A stretch of DNA of 64,000 nt, from the NCBI GenBank assembly GCA_009739215.1, contig VSJF01000006.1, positions 992,001 through 1,056,000 of the forward strand, given 5' to 3'. Positions 11,640-22,300 of the stretch are shown here, in pieces. The notes below the pieces were generated by a model that was not told the origin of the DNA, did not search any database, and saw only the letters and a program-made list of their open reading frames with translations. Both the position numbers and the translations under genes were made by a program. The stretch comes from Floccularia luteovirens. Taxonomy: Eukaryota; Basidiomycota; Agaricomycetes; Agaricales; Squamanitaceae. Within the stretch, counting starts at the first letter, position 1. The number at the start of each line of letters is the position of its first letter.

Positions 11640-12894
11640 ATGACCCAAACTGATATGCCCGATATACAATAAAAGCGGAGAGCATAGGGTCATGAACATC
11701 GTTGCTTGCAACGTGAACCGAATAATATGTAGAGTTCGGAGGATTTTGATCCACATCGCAAATATGTTCTTTTCCAGAAGATTATGTTCCTTCTAATTCC
11801 GAGGTATCCGGACGAATCATAATGTAGAGCAAACAGATGTTTGGTGCGAGGATGCAGGGATTATTCGTTGTGGGACACGGAAACCTACCTTGGCAAGGTC
11901 TGGTGTGAAAGTGTGTATTATAATCTTTGTTGTCCAATTAGATTCAAACACAATATTTAAGTGACCGTATTTAGTTTTATAATTAATCTATCATATTCCT
12001 CTTCTATATCTCATGTTCTTTGCTTCCTTACTTAGAGATTATTCTGGCTAAAAAAATTTTCTTTGATAGATGATTTATATAATTTTGCATGAGAATACAT
12101 AATGCAAGTACCCAACCACCGCCCCGTCAGCTTATCCGGATTAGACTCACGCTACGTATATCCTTGGAGGAACAGACGTTGAAAAGAGCAGGGAAGCAAA
12201 GAACCTTACGAGTCTGTCAGATAATAGTGGGCTGTATATTCAGTGCAGTCGGGTCACAGCTGCTGAATACGACTGAATTGTGTAGCATAAGCCACGGGCG
12301 AACATGTGTTGTGCAGGATACACTATATTCATAATTTAAGGTTAAATTAACATTCATGAACTGGTGATCATTCAATTTGGTTCTGTGGAGCAAAACTCAG
12401 CAGCATGGGGCTAACTAGGCTTTAGGGACCGGCCAGGGGTACAGCAAACTGCAGGATGTTAACGGAGATCTTAAAGTGCTATGGAGTCGAGGAGCAGACA
12501 AGTCGTTGTTCTACGGCGGAAAATCCGACTTGTTGATAACGAGTTGAGCGTTGTTATCATGACCCTCCCATATTTTCTGAGCTCGAGAAATGGTGTGGTA
12601 CATCCCCACTTGAGTTCTTTAGTATTTTCGGGCACCACGGAAGATAAAATAAATTACCATGGAAAGCTATTCCATCACTCTCAGGTTAATGAGGGCTTTA
12701 GCTCTAGCAGTATTAGTCCTTTTCAATGATGAGCAGGTATTGCCACACACCGAAACATAAAGACTATTCAATATAGTCCTTACTCGACATATTCCTACTG
12801 TTAAATTTCACATGATCGGCTTTCCGGGCCGGTGATGCCGATAGGTTTGCCTCTTGTTGATCACAACTTCGAAATTTTTATTAATGGAAATTTC
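11640..12894. other. Intergenic, AT-rich, no supported gene
   Basis: About 1.25 kb. It contains a notably AT-rich patch (about 11930-12090) and two small plus-strand frames (12089-12334, 12481-12729) with no recognisable motif. Part of it must hold the promoter of the GTPase gene that follows. An in-frame upstream ATG at 12835 exists but lacks support as the real start. Confidence 0.4.
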
Positions 12895-13801
12895 ATGTTT
12901 TGTAACAAATCCATCATTCGACAGTTCAGGAATAGGCTGGTGAAGACGAAGGCGTATTCAACGCTTGCCGATATCTTCCGTGATTCTGGTTCCGCCAAGT
13001 TTCTCGCGGCTGCTGGTTCAAGTTCCTCAATTCCACAACTACATGGATTGCCAGAGGTTTTCGCTTTTCCAATTGGGTGAGAAATAAAGGCTCACCTTGG
13101 TCAACTAGGTCATAGTAACAGGTTTGTCACTCGTAAAATGAACAGGTCGTCAGTATGTTAAGAGACGTTAGGTCGCGCTAATGTTGGAAAGTCCACATTG
13201 CTTAATGGGGTCTTGGGGCGTAGATCTTTGTTACACACAAGCAAGAAGGCTGTGAGTACTATGGAATAATATACGCAGCCGTTTTGATACGAGGAATAGG
13301 GAAGGACGCGCGAACTGAATTTTTATCAAGTTGGGGTCGATCCCGGAAAACTTATCGTTGTGGATGCTCCTGGATATGGGGCTAGAGGCAAGCGTGAATG
13401 GGGTACGCTATTTGACGAGTATATTACGACGCGCCAAAAGTTAGTGTATATCTACTCCAAACTGGTTACCATTAATATTGTAGTTTAGGCTTCGCCGGAT
13501 TTATATACTGTTTAGCGCCAAACACCAACTAAACGTTGTTGACAGAGGCATGCTTGAGCATCTTTCAAATCTCATCCTGGCACCAAATGGCACCCAACGG
13601 TTTACACTTCAATCTGTAATCACTAAGGTGGACTGCGTGGCTGAAGACGAACTTGAGGAAACATTCAAGACCATGCAAAAAGACATTTTGAAAACGGCAC
13701 CTCTGTGTTTCCCACCGCTTATCACGAGTGCAGAAATGAGCCCACCCTTCGGGATCAATGAAGTCCGCAAAAACATCGCAGAAGCTTGTGGGCTGCTGTA
13801 G
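12895..13801 (+). CDS. Mitochondrial EngB/YihA-type GTP-binding protein (GTPBP8-like)
   Basis: EngB-type GTPases assist large ribosomal subunit assembly; the eukaryotic forms act in mitochondria. The start at 12895 gives a basic leader without acidic residues (MFCNKSIIRQFRNRLVKTKA), a good mitochondrial presequence. It is preferred to the in-frame ATG at 12835. The conserved LHGLPEVFAFPIG runs into G1 GRANVGKSTLLNGVLG. It continues with HTSKKAGRTRELNFYQV, G3 VVDAPGYG, RRIYILFSAKHQLNVVDR, G4 ITKVD (13621 region) and the final SAEM block. Three introns are visible. The first, from GTGAGA at 13077 to the AG before GTCGCGC, leaves the frame off by one; a GGG run at 13075-13077 with one base fewer would fix it. 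The identity is clear despite this flaw. Confidence 0.82.
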
Positions 13802-13889
13802 CTCAGGGATCTGCCTAACGGCTTCCGAACAATACTACAGGCACAAGCCATAATCACATTATATTGCAGTAGTACTTTCCAGGTGACTC

Positions 13890-14250
13890 CTACAATGGAA
13901 TATATCAGAATTTCCAGAACCTATTATAAGCGCAGTATAAACGACCAACTCAATCTCCTGGAAATGTTCCTTGGATTCGTCTCTTCGACAGCAATCACGG
14001 GAGGTCATTTATTCAGTAATTGCCCAGATACCTCCTGTTCCATACCGCATTTTGATCCATGACTCCTTGTCAGTGGAACTTGAAATGGTTGTGCGTTGGG
14101 TTATTCCGACCCCGGAACCAAGTACGGGCATCAGATCGAAGTAGTCACGGCCTCATTTATCACAACAGCCCTTCCCTCTTGTTATCTACGCTTTCACAAA
14201 GCTTAAGCACGAAAGTGAGTTGCATCTTGTCACATACAAATTGTTGGTGA
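13890..14250 (-). pseudogene. Decayed duplicate of PARG exon 3 fused to a copy of the PARG/ADE1 intergenic region
   Basis: The block at about 13895-14030 aligns by eye with the last exon of the PARG gene (about 14745-14885). Shared strings include GAATATATCA, CCAGAACC and TGGAAATG, with a gap of roughly 25 nt. The block at about 14090-14235 resembles 15710-15830, the spacer between PARG and ADE1; it shares GAGTTGCATC and similar flanks. The middle of PARG is missing. This looks like a partial duplication followed by internal deletion and point decay. No open frame survives. Exact limits are approximate. Confidence 0.6.
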
Positions 14251-14582
14251 GTACTGTCCAAAAAGTTGCACATCTTCAATCACGAATTAAACCATCTTTG
14301 TATTTTCAGCTATCTGGCAGCATAATACATGAGTCTGAGCTTCATGCTTGCTCATATCCCTCACTCAGCAATAGCATTGTGATAATGCTTTGATTCAGGT
14401 AGCCCTGTACTTGATAACAGTCCTTCACGAATGAAAATGTCTTGGCTGATCCAGATCCGGGCACTGGTTAGTTCGCTCTCCATGACGACATCGTGATGGT
14501 GTGATTGCACTGGAACTGATATAAAATCCATCATGACTACAGAGTGCCTGCGATAAGACTAGAAGATCAACCAGTATCTGTC

Positions 14583-14709
14583 TTTGGACTAAAGACCGAC
14601 ATAAAGGACTAGATAATGATTAGCAGTGACTAGTGAGCGATTAGTAGTTAATTGAAAGACCCTAACATAACACTAACTTTAGTCACAACTGGTCATTCTT
14701 TAGTCCAAA
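14583..14709. repeat. Short element bounded by 13-bp inverted repeats (MITE-like)
   Basis: TTTGGACTAAAGA at 14583-14595 is repeated perfectly in inverted orientation at 14697-14709 (TCTTTAGTCCAAA), enclosing about 100 bp rich in ACTAG/TTAG words. The right arm overlaps the last codons of the PARG gene, which read FWTKE before the stop. The size and structure fit a small non-autonomous foldback element. No target-site duplication was confirmed and no second copy was found in the window. Confidence 0.5.
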
Positions 14710-15655
14710 AATTCAGAGAATTCTTCTTCTTTTTGAATACCTTCTCGAATATATCAAAATTGCCAGAACCAATTGTAGGCGAGCTATATATGGCAAACAC
14801 AATCTCGTGGAAATGACCCTTGAATTCAGACTCTGAAAGGATCGATTTCATCTCTTTTGCAACAACCATGGGAGGACATCTATATGCACCACAACCCATA
14901 GCACCTGTGCAACCATGAGTAAGAGTTTGCACATTGTGTCACTTAGGATGCTTACCAAGGACTACGTATTTGTTGCCATTATGAGCTGCCATACGATAAA
15001 CTAGGCGGATCTTTCCTCTGAGGTCGTCAAGGTCTGATGCATTCTTGAAGCCACCATTTTTTGATAGTTGTGGGAAGCGAGGTGCTGCCACGGTTATAAC
15101 AGAAACAACACGACGCTCTTCGAGGAGAAGGTCTGCACACCCGTGATCCAGATCATCCTTGAATATGACCACTCCTGGAGAGTATACTCCAGCAATAGAG
15201 CCTGGGCCTAGGTTAGGCCATGGGTAGTAGGACTCTTTCAATGTCGCATACAGCGTAGACGAGTAACAAAGTGCTTCTTCCTGGAACATAATTAATTATG
15301 TTATTTATATGTTAAGGATTGGGTTGTATCATACTTGAGTCTTAGAAAGGCTGTGTTCCCAACCACCCCCACGAACCTCATCACTGGCCAGGTTAAGCAC
15401 AGCAGTCTTTCCTTGCGCTTCAGGATATCTACGTATAATTTCCCGCGCAGCAGTAAATGAATCTGAATTTTGAATCGCTACATGAGGTGATACAGTCGAG
15501 TTGGCTGCTTCAAGTGGTGGCATTTGATCAGATATGAAGGTAGACTCAAGAGAGGCGCCCTCAGAGACATGTTGGGAAACGATGTCATTCGTGCGTAGGA
15601 TTGTGTCTTTCGCTATGGCCTCACGGCCTCGAGAATTTTGTGGGCCGTCGGACAT
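14693..15655 (-). CDS. Microbial-type poly(ADP-ribose) glycohydrolase (TIGR02452/DUF2263 family)
   Basis: Proteins of this macrodomain-like family remove ADP-ribose chains. Three exons (15655-15335, 15280-14956, 14904-14693) join to a 285-aa frame. The start is the ATG in MSDGPQNSRGREAIAKDT. The frame extends further upstream, but without an ATG. The catalytic signature spans the first splice: NLASDEVRGGGWEHSLSKTQ followed by EEALCYSS, matching the family GGG...QEE motif. Then come SPGVVIFKD and VSVITVAAPRFPQ, and in exon 3 GALGCGAYRCPP with a C-terminal helix. The final residues (FWTKE) lie in an inverted repeat. The gene diverges from ADE1 with 208 bp between start codons. The enzyme class is likely; the cellular substrate is not known from sequence. 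Confidence 0.83.
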
Positions 15656-15863
15656 GTGGATGATTCTTTGCACTTGTATATAGGTTATGAGTCGTGGTAT
15701 ACTCTATATACGCGTGGGTTATTTTGAGACTTCCCGGGCCGAATCCGGAATCATGGGCGTATCAGATTACCCTTGTACTTTTAAACTTATCAACAAAGTT
15801 AAGAACGAGAGTGAGTTGCATCATGCCATATACGCAGCTTCGCAAAGCACTTAGGACTTCAAG

Positions 15864-16961
15864 ATGACTGCTCTGATCGATACAGACCTTCCGGGATTAA
15901 CCCTGATTTCGAAGGGCAAAGTCCGCGATATTTATTCGGTGTCACCAGATCACCTTTTATTCGTCGCAACAGATAGGATATCTGCTTACGACGTCATCTT
16001 GCAGAATGTACGTGGCCAACTTTCGTAAAATATCAAAGACTGGCTGAAATGTAACAAGGGCATCCCCGACAAAGGCAAACTTCTTACTCAAATTTCCTTG
16101 TTCTGGTTCAAAACACTCGGGCATATTATTCAGAATCATTTTGTTACTGCAGATATCGATGAAATGCCGGAGCAAGTTCGACAGTACAAGAGCCAACTAG
16201 AAGGGCGCGCCATGCTTGTCAAAAAAGCTGAGGTTATTCCTATTGAAGCGATAGTTAGAGGGTATATAACAGGTCCGTTTCCCACTGCCTAAGTGGGTTA
16301 ATTGTATAGTTTATCTCTCTGTTGTACTTTTTACAGGCTCTGCTTGGGCAGAATATAAGAAATCAGGAACAGTCCATGGCATTGAAATGCCTGAAGGTCT
16401 TGTTGAATCACAAGAACTACCTGAACCTATTTTTACCCCCTCAACGAAGGCTGAACATGGTTTGCATGATGAAAACATATCACCACAGGAAGGTAAAGTG
16501 ACCAACAATGTTATATTGGCAAACTCCAATAATACTATTATCTTGAATTAGCAATGGAACTCATTGGCTCAGAACTTTATGATCGAGTATCAAAAGCATC
16601 GCTCCAACTATATACTACGGCTGCAACTTACGCACGGAGCCGGGGGCTCATTTTAGCAGACACCAAGTTCGAATTCGGTTTGGTGACCTCCGCCACTAGT
16701 TCAAGGGACCTAATTTTGATTGACGAGCTTCTTACGCCCGATTCGTCACGATACTGGCCGCTCTCTCAGTATGTACCAGGAAGACCACAGGCAAGCTTCG
16801 ACAAGCAATATGTCAGAGATTGGTTGGTCAGTACCGGGTTTAAAAAGGGACTCGAGAGTGGTCCAAAGGGCAAAGAGGGAGAAGGATGGCTAATTGACGA
16901 TGCAGTCGTACAAGGAACGCGTGATAGGTACAAAGAGGCGGTTGATATGTTGGTAAGTTGA
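15864..16961 (+). CDS. ADE1: Phosphoribosylaminoimidazole-succinocarboxamide (SAICAR) synthetase
   Basis: This cytosolic enzyme ligates aspartate to CAIR with ATP to form SAICAR in de novo purine synthesis. Four exons (15864-16007, 16059-16272, 16337-16492, 16552-16961) give exactly 307 aa, essentially the length of yeast Ade1 (306). Motifs in order: [12 protein letters not shown] and [17 protein letters not shown] near the N-terminus (SAICAR synthetase nucleotide-binding region), [40 protein letters not shown] (substrate loop), [20 protein letters not shown] and [12 protein letters not shown]. All introns are short and canonical and no residue of the core motifs is missing. It shares a 208-bp divergent promoter region with the PARG gene. 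Another purine enzyme (ADE16/17) lies 42 kb away in this window. Confidence 0.96.
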
Positions 16962-17601
16962 GAATGGAATTGCAATCAATCCTTGTAGACATTCGTTTAA
17001 ATAAAAAGAAAACAAAAGCATGCATTGGTTAGTACCTTAAGATAAGAATACTGGACTCAAATTTTGCCCTGAAGATTTTGATTTACAACTTTTGGTCGCC
17101 CCCGAAAAAGGTCCAGGTATTTCACTACTGGTAGACCTCCGTCTATACCTGATGAGAGAAAGGGCTAGGTAATGCATTTCGTAAATTGTGTGGTGAGGGT
17201 GATTCTCTCGGGGTATCTAGGCCTGTTTCAAGAGCCAGGAAATTAAGCTCAGCCCATCCGTTCATCTTGGATTATAGATATTAGTATACGCGTCAGATTC
17301 TCGAAGCTCATTCAGAGGCAGTTGCATGTATGTCAAGTTGACTTATAGTGTAAGCACGATAGATGTATAACCGCTCCTACTCTTATCTAAAAGAAGGAAA
17401 GAAAAATTTTGTGAAGGGCCTGGAATGGCGTTGAGGTTGTCGAGAACATTTAGCGGAGGCTTTAGAACAAAACAACGTCAAACTTTATCTCGGCAACAAG
17501 ACCGGGCCGTTACCTCGTTCAGATATCCATAAGAATAAGATTCCCAGTCTCAATGTCGCTTGATAAAGTTATATTGTTTCCTTCACTTCTGACCTCTTGC
17601 C
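16962..17601. other. Intergenic between ADE1 and HEM13, no gene
   Basis: 640 bp containing the ADE1 3' flank and the HEM13 promoter. No recognisable coding segment, repeat or RNA gene was seen. A TATA-like word (GTTATATTG) sits near 17568, about 30 nt before the HEM13 ATG. Confidence 0.45.
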
Positions 17602-18660
17602 ATGCCTAGTCAAACACCCATGCGACAACAAGTGGAAGAATACATCACTTCTCTCCAGAATCAAATTGTACAAGCATTTGAAGAGCTGGACCCATCCGCT
17701 CCTCCGTTTAAACGAGACTCTTGGATCCGTGCTCAAGGAGGCTCTGGTCAATCATGCGTTTTTGCGGGACCAAATGATGATGGTGCAACTGTCCAGCACC
17801 AATATGTCCTGGAAAAGGCAGGTGTGAACATATCCATAGTGCATGGCGTCCTACCACCTGCAGCGATCAGGCAAATGCGTGCTGATCATTCTTCAATGCC
17901 GCTTCCTGACCGCCCAGAAGGTCTCCCGTTCTTCGCTGCAGGTATCAGTCTCGTTGTACATCCGCGCAACCCGCATGCGCCTACTGTACACGCGAATTAC
18001 CGTTATTTTGAAATAACAGACACTACCATACCGACAGACACCCCAGAGCCTTCGGAGCAAAAGGTCCTTGCGTGGTGGTTTGGGGGTGGGTCAGATCTGA
18101 CACCATCGTACCTATACGAGGAAGATGCAAGTCATTTTCATACCACTTTAAAAAATGCATGCGACAAACATGGTCCACAACTCTATCCAACTTTTAAAAA
18201 GTGGTGTGACGAGTATTTCTTCATTCCACATCGCGAGGAGTCGCGTGGAATCGGTGGCCTGTTTTTTGACGACCTGAATGAAGGTACACATGTGCGGCTC
18301 CCTAATGTTGCGGCCAAACGTCCAACAACACCTGGAGAAATATTTGCGTTTGTAAAGGAGCTAGGAAATGCCTTCATACCTTCCTATATTCCAATTCTGA
18401 AACTTCGCTATCCTCTCCCATATAATTTCCACCACCGGAGGTGGCAGCTGATGAGGAGGGGAAGATATGTTGAGTTCAACCTGGTCTATGATCGCGGGAC
18501 GAAATTTGGTTTGATGACCCCAGGAGCACGAATAGAGAGTATTCTGATGAGCTTACCTGAGACAGCGAGGTGGGAGTACATGAGCGAGCTTGGTGGAGAG
18601 GGAACAGAAGAAGGAAAGCTGGTCACGGTCTTGAAAAGTCCTAGGGAGTGGGCAAATTAA
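17602..18660 (+). CDS. HEM13: Coproporphyrinogen III oxidase (oxygen-dependent)
   Basis: It converts coproporphyrinogen III to protoporphyrinogen IX by oxidative decarboxylation in heme synthesis. It is the only intronless larger gene in the window: one frame of 352 aa, within the family range. Seen in order: the FKRDSWIRAQGGSGQSCVF N-terminal block, MPLPDRPEGLPFFAAGISLV, HPRNPHAPTVHANYRYFEI, WWFGGGSDLTPSYLYEED, and the family signature FKKWCDEYFFIPHREESRG followed by IGGLFFDDLNE. The C-terminal block has EFNLVYDRGTKFGLMTPGAR and ESILMSLPETARWEY. The conserved His, Arg and Asp of the signature are present. There is no obvious organelle leader, consistent with the cytosolic fungal enzyme. Lack of introns next to intron-rich neighbours is worth noting but not unusual for this gene. 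Confidence 0.97.
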   Translation: MPSQTPMRQQVEEYITSLQNQIVQAFEELDPSAPPFKRDSWIRAQGGSGQSCVFAGPNDDGATVQHQYVLEKAGVNISIVHGVLPPAAIRQMRADHSSMPLPDRPEGLPFFAAGISLVVHPRNPHAPTVHANYRYFEITDTTIPTDTPEPSEQKVLAWWFGGGSDLTPSYLYEEDASHFHTTLKNACDKHGPQLYPTFKKWCDEYFFIPHREESRGIGGLFFDDLNEGTHVRLPNVAAKRPTTPGEIFAFVKELGNAFIPSYIPILKLRYPLPYNFHHRRWQLMRRGRYVEFNLVYDRGTKFGLMTPGARIESILMSLPETARWEYMSELGGEGTEEGKLVTVLKSPREWAN

Positions 18661-19327
18661 TTAGTTAGTGGATGCAGTAATGAACTTGTAGATTTATCTC
18701 ATTATTCCTAGCATCACTTGGGCTCAACACAAAATCCTTTGGATATTTATAAATGAAACTATGTACCAATTACATTGATACGTATTATTGGAATACAAAT
18801 ACCAAACTCGACCCCATTCCATCTTGGCTGGGCAGCATCGATGTTTTCAACACGCATGGCAAAGTTTCCCAAGCCACATTTCTGATGGGATATCTTGTCC
18901 GTGAGGCTCTCCCTGGGGGTGGGAACGCGCTTGTCAGCCTGGCCTTCCTACAGATCACATGCGCACAACGTGAAACCTGGGGATAACCAGGCCTGAACGT
19001 TTAGGCTATGGAAAGCTTCATGTTGCCTCCGACATGGCATTGAACAAGATACCTATGCGCAGGCTATAGGTTCAGTATGGTTTCTTCCATCTTGATAAAT
19101 GACAGTCAGAAGAGATTAGACGGGATTTGAGATTTTCATCACTGGGTGTGATCCAGTGGACATGAGCAGATGTCTAGTTGCCTTATCATTGGCGGTGACC
19201 GTGTACGTCCTTGGGTTCGCTATATTTGAAAAAACCACGAAAGATATGCTAGTGTTGATATACAATACAACGAATTCAATACATGAAGACAATTAATGAT
19301 GATGCATTCGAGATAATATACCCATAG
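18661..19327. other. Convergent intergenic region between HEM13 and POL1
   Basis: 667 bp between two convergent genes, expected to hold both polyadenylation regions. A 77-codon plus frame at 18753-18986 has no recognisable motif. Nothing else is supported. Confidence 0.45.
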
Positions 19328-22300
19328 CTAGAACTTCACCAAAGAGAAGATAGTGCTCAAGTCAACCCAGCGTCTCCCACATTGATCAAGATATTTTTCT
19401 ACATTGTTGGATAGTGTTTGCAGTAGAGTACTGTTGAAACCGATATTTGCAACAATAATTTCTACGGAATTCATGTTAGTATCATGATCTACAAACCTGA
19501 GTAATGACAAACCTAGGCGCGAAGATCCCTTCGATGCATGTATAGCCTTCTGTCCATCAAATAGGTAAGCAAAATATCTTAATTGATTATACAGTTGTGC
19601 ATCTGAATACTATAATTTTACTATCAATCAACGTTGTCGGTGCAGGCGAACGATAAACACGAACCTCGAAAGTTACGGAACCCCTACATCCTTGCCGTAG
19701 GCATCGCCGTCCGTATACAGCCATCATACGTGTGCGATTTCCACAAACTGGGTCGTTACAAATAGTCCAACTTTCGTAGTACTTCGCGATATATCCCCTA
19801 ATCTGCGCCTCTAGCTGCATTTGTAGGCTTCCTAGAGTAAGTTCTCCTTTACATGACGGACATATAGGGCCAGTGGGTGTCAGCAATGACTAAAGTATAT
19901 TATGTGTTAGGCGGAGTTTTTGTATTAAACAAAAGGTAACTTACACTTTCATCGTGCGGTGGCAGGAAGGGCATCTGACCTTTACAACCGCGGCAGCGTA
20001 CCAAAAATGGTTCTGTCTCCTTGAAGCGTTCGACGTCTGTCATCTGGGAGTCGAGCGTGAAGAAGGTTCGCTCATCGGATTCACTGGACACTGAGTTACG
20101 AAATCTCATTGGGTCCAAGCCTGCCAAGGGGGTGAGCATGGGATATAGCGAAATTTCTAGGTTTGAGAATGCGCACCTAAGCATTCAGCTAAACGGGAAC
20201 GGTCTGTGCCCTCGATGGGTTCACATAAACGTTCGATTGGGGGAAGAACTTGTTGAGAAAGGTAAAATTCATAATCTAAGAGTGGATAAGTCACAATCAA
20301 ACTTGAGGGAGATAGAGGTATACCAATCTTCAGATTAGAATCTTTTTTCTTGATCTCATCCGGGTGCTTCGCTCTCTCAGCCTGAGCAGTTTTTGCAGGC
20401 TCTTCTCCGTCAGCGATACAAAATATGTACGGGATAACGTCTCCAGCTCGCGCAGATCCACCTTTCGCTATGATTCGAAGAGCAACTTGCACATGCGGCT
20501 GACTTTTTGCGTCTGGATACTCAGCTGGATTTTTTCCCAGTCGCTGTCGGCAAATACATTTTTAACTTCAAAGCAAATATTGAGCTTAGATTTCTTACTT
20601 TAAAGATGATGAAGTCATCAAGGCTCGTTTTTCCGCTACGAACATTCTCTCCGACTGTAGATAAGTATTCATGAATATTCTCTACAACATTTTCCGTAGC
20701 TTCGCCAGAGAGTATTTGCTCGAGAACAAACCTTTTCAAGTCAGACAGAGAATGAGGTAGTTTTTAGATCATCAACTCACTGGGAAACATTCTTTGATAA
20801 TGCACAATATTCCCGACGTTTCATGTCGAGTCCTTTGACTTCTGTACTCGTCCTCATGCCTTCTTCCACTTTGATCGCTGCGTATTTCTTCTTTTGGAGA
20901 AGAAGAAGACGTTGGAATACACCATCAAGATCTATCTCGAGTAGCTTGTATCGATCATTGACCACTTTTTTAAATGTGGCTGATATTTTCAGAGCTTCCG
21001 AGAATTCAGTCACATTAGAATTGACGAAGACCGAATCTGTGTCTCCGTAGACGACCTAGAAAAGACTCAGTATTGTGATGACGTACGAGTGAAAATTGCC
21101 TCACATCGAGGTTGAGACCCTCAGCTAGTTCTCTTGTGTTTGTCAAGATTTCACGACCCTTGAAAGTTACAAGAGCGGCAAGTGGCCGAGCGTAGAATCG
21201 CGAATATTCGAACCCAAGACAGCCGTACATACTATTAGCAGTCAATTTCAGAGCTTGTTGTTTGATATCATACTAAATTATTCCTCTCAAGGTGAGTTTG
21301 GTTTCGGTAGTGGCATCAGAGAGCTACCATACCTGTAGCAATTTTGCGGGTGTTGCTGATTTATCTTTCATCAGGGATTTGACTTGACGGCGACGGTTTA
21401 CCAAGGTAGCAATGAGTCGTGGTAATACTCCTTGTGCAACCTCCGATGGAGGAGGATCAGGAATTTGCTCCTCTCCACTCTGGACAAAGGGTTGGGGTGA
21501 GATAACCGTATCATAGCGAAGTCTTCATAAATACCTCATAATTATCAACATTCTCGACAGTCGTAAAGTCGATGTTGTACTCTTGAATGATACTTGGATA
21601 TAGCGAATTGAAGTCCATAACCAGGATGTACTTGTCCCACAGACCCCTTTTGGGCTCGAACACAAGACCACCTTTGTATTTATCTCGCTTTCCCTTAGTG
21701 GTTTGAGCAGCCTCAGGATCACCTTCTTGTAGCTCTGGCTTCGCAACCGCAGCGGATTTTTTACCCCAAGTTTTATCGGGACAGATGTACTTGAGCCTGT
21801 GGAATTCATGTAGAAGAATGTACTCGTTACGCTCTGCACGACCTCCATTGAGAGTTTTGTTCCTTTTCAAAGAAATTTCAATCGCTTCAAGACCTACAAC
21901 CGAAGTTCTGCCACATACCACGAGTTTCCAGCAAGATTTGTCAACTGCTTCGTGAGTGGAAGAATCTGCACTTTCGCAGCGATAGCCATTTGAAAATGCG
22001 CATCAAGTTCACAATGCCGTACAAAGGTCAACAATCTATCTGGGGAACTCAGATTTCCATCCATATAGCTTGCAGTGTCGTCGAAATCGATATCCTGTCG
22101 CTCGTAATTGAGGTGGGTTTTGCACATCTCGGTGAGAGACCATGTGTTAGATGATATCATGCTCTACAACATATTTAGGATTGGTTCAAAAGTGTTGCAA
22201 GCTTAGTACCTACTTTGGCGCCATCGCTAGCAAGATCACATAGCATACGTCCATTCAAGAACCTCAGATTCATACCTTGTCTGTTAATGCCCGGCCATTT

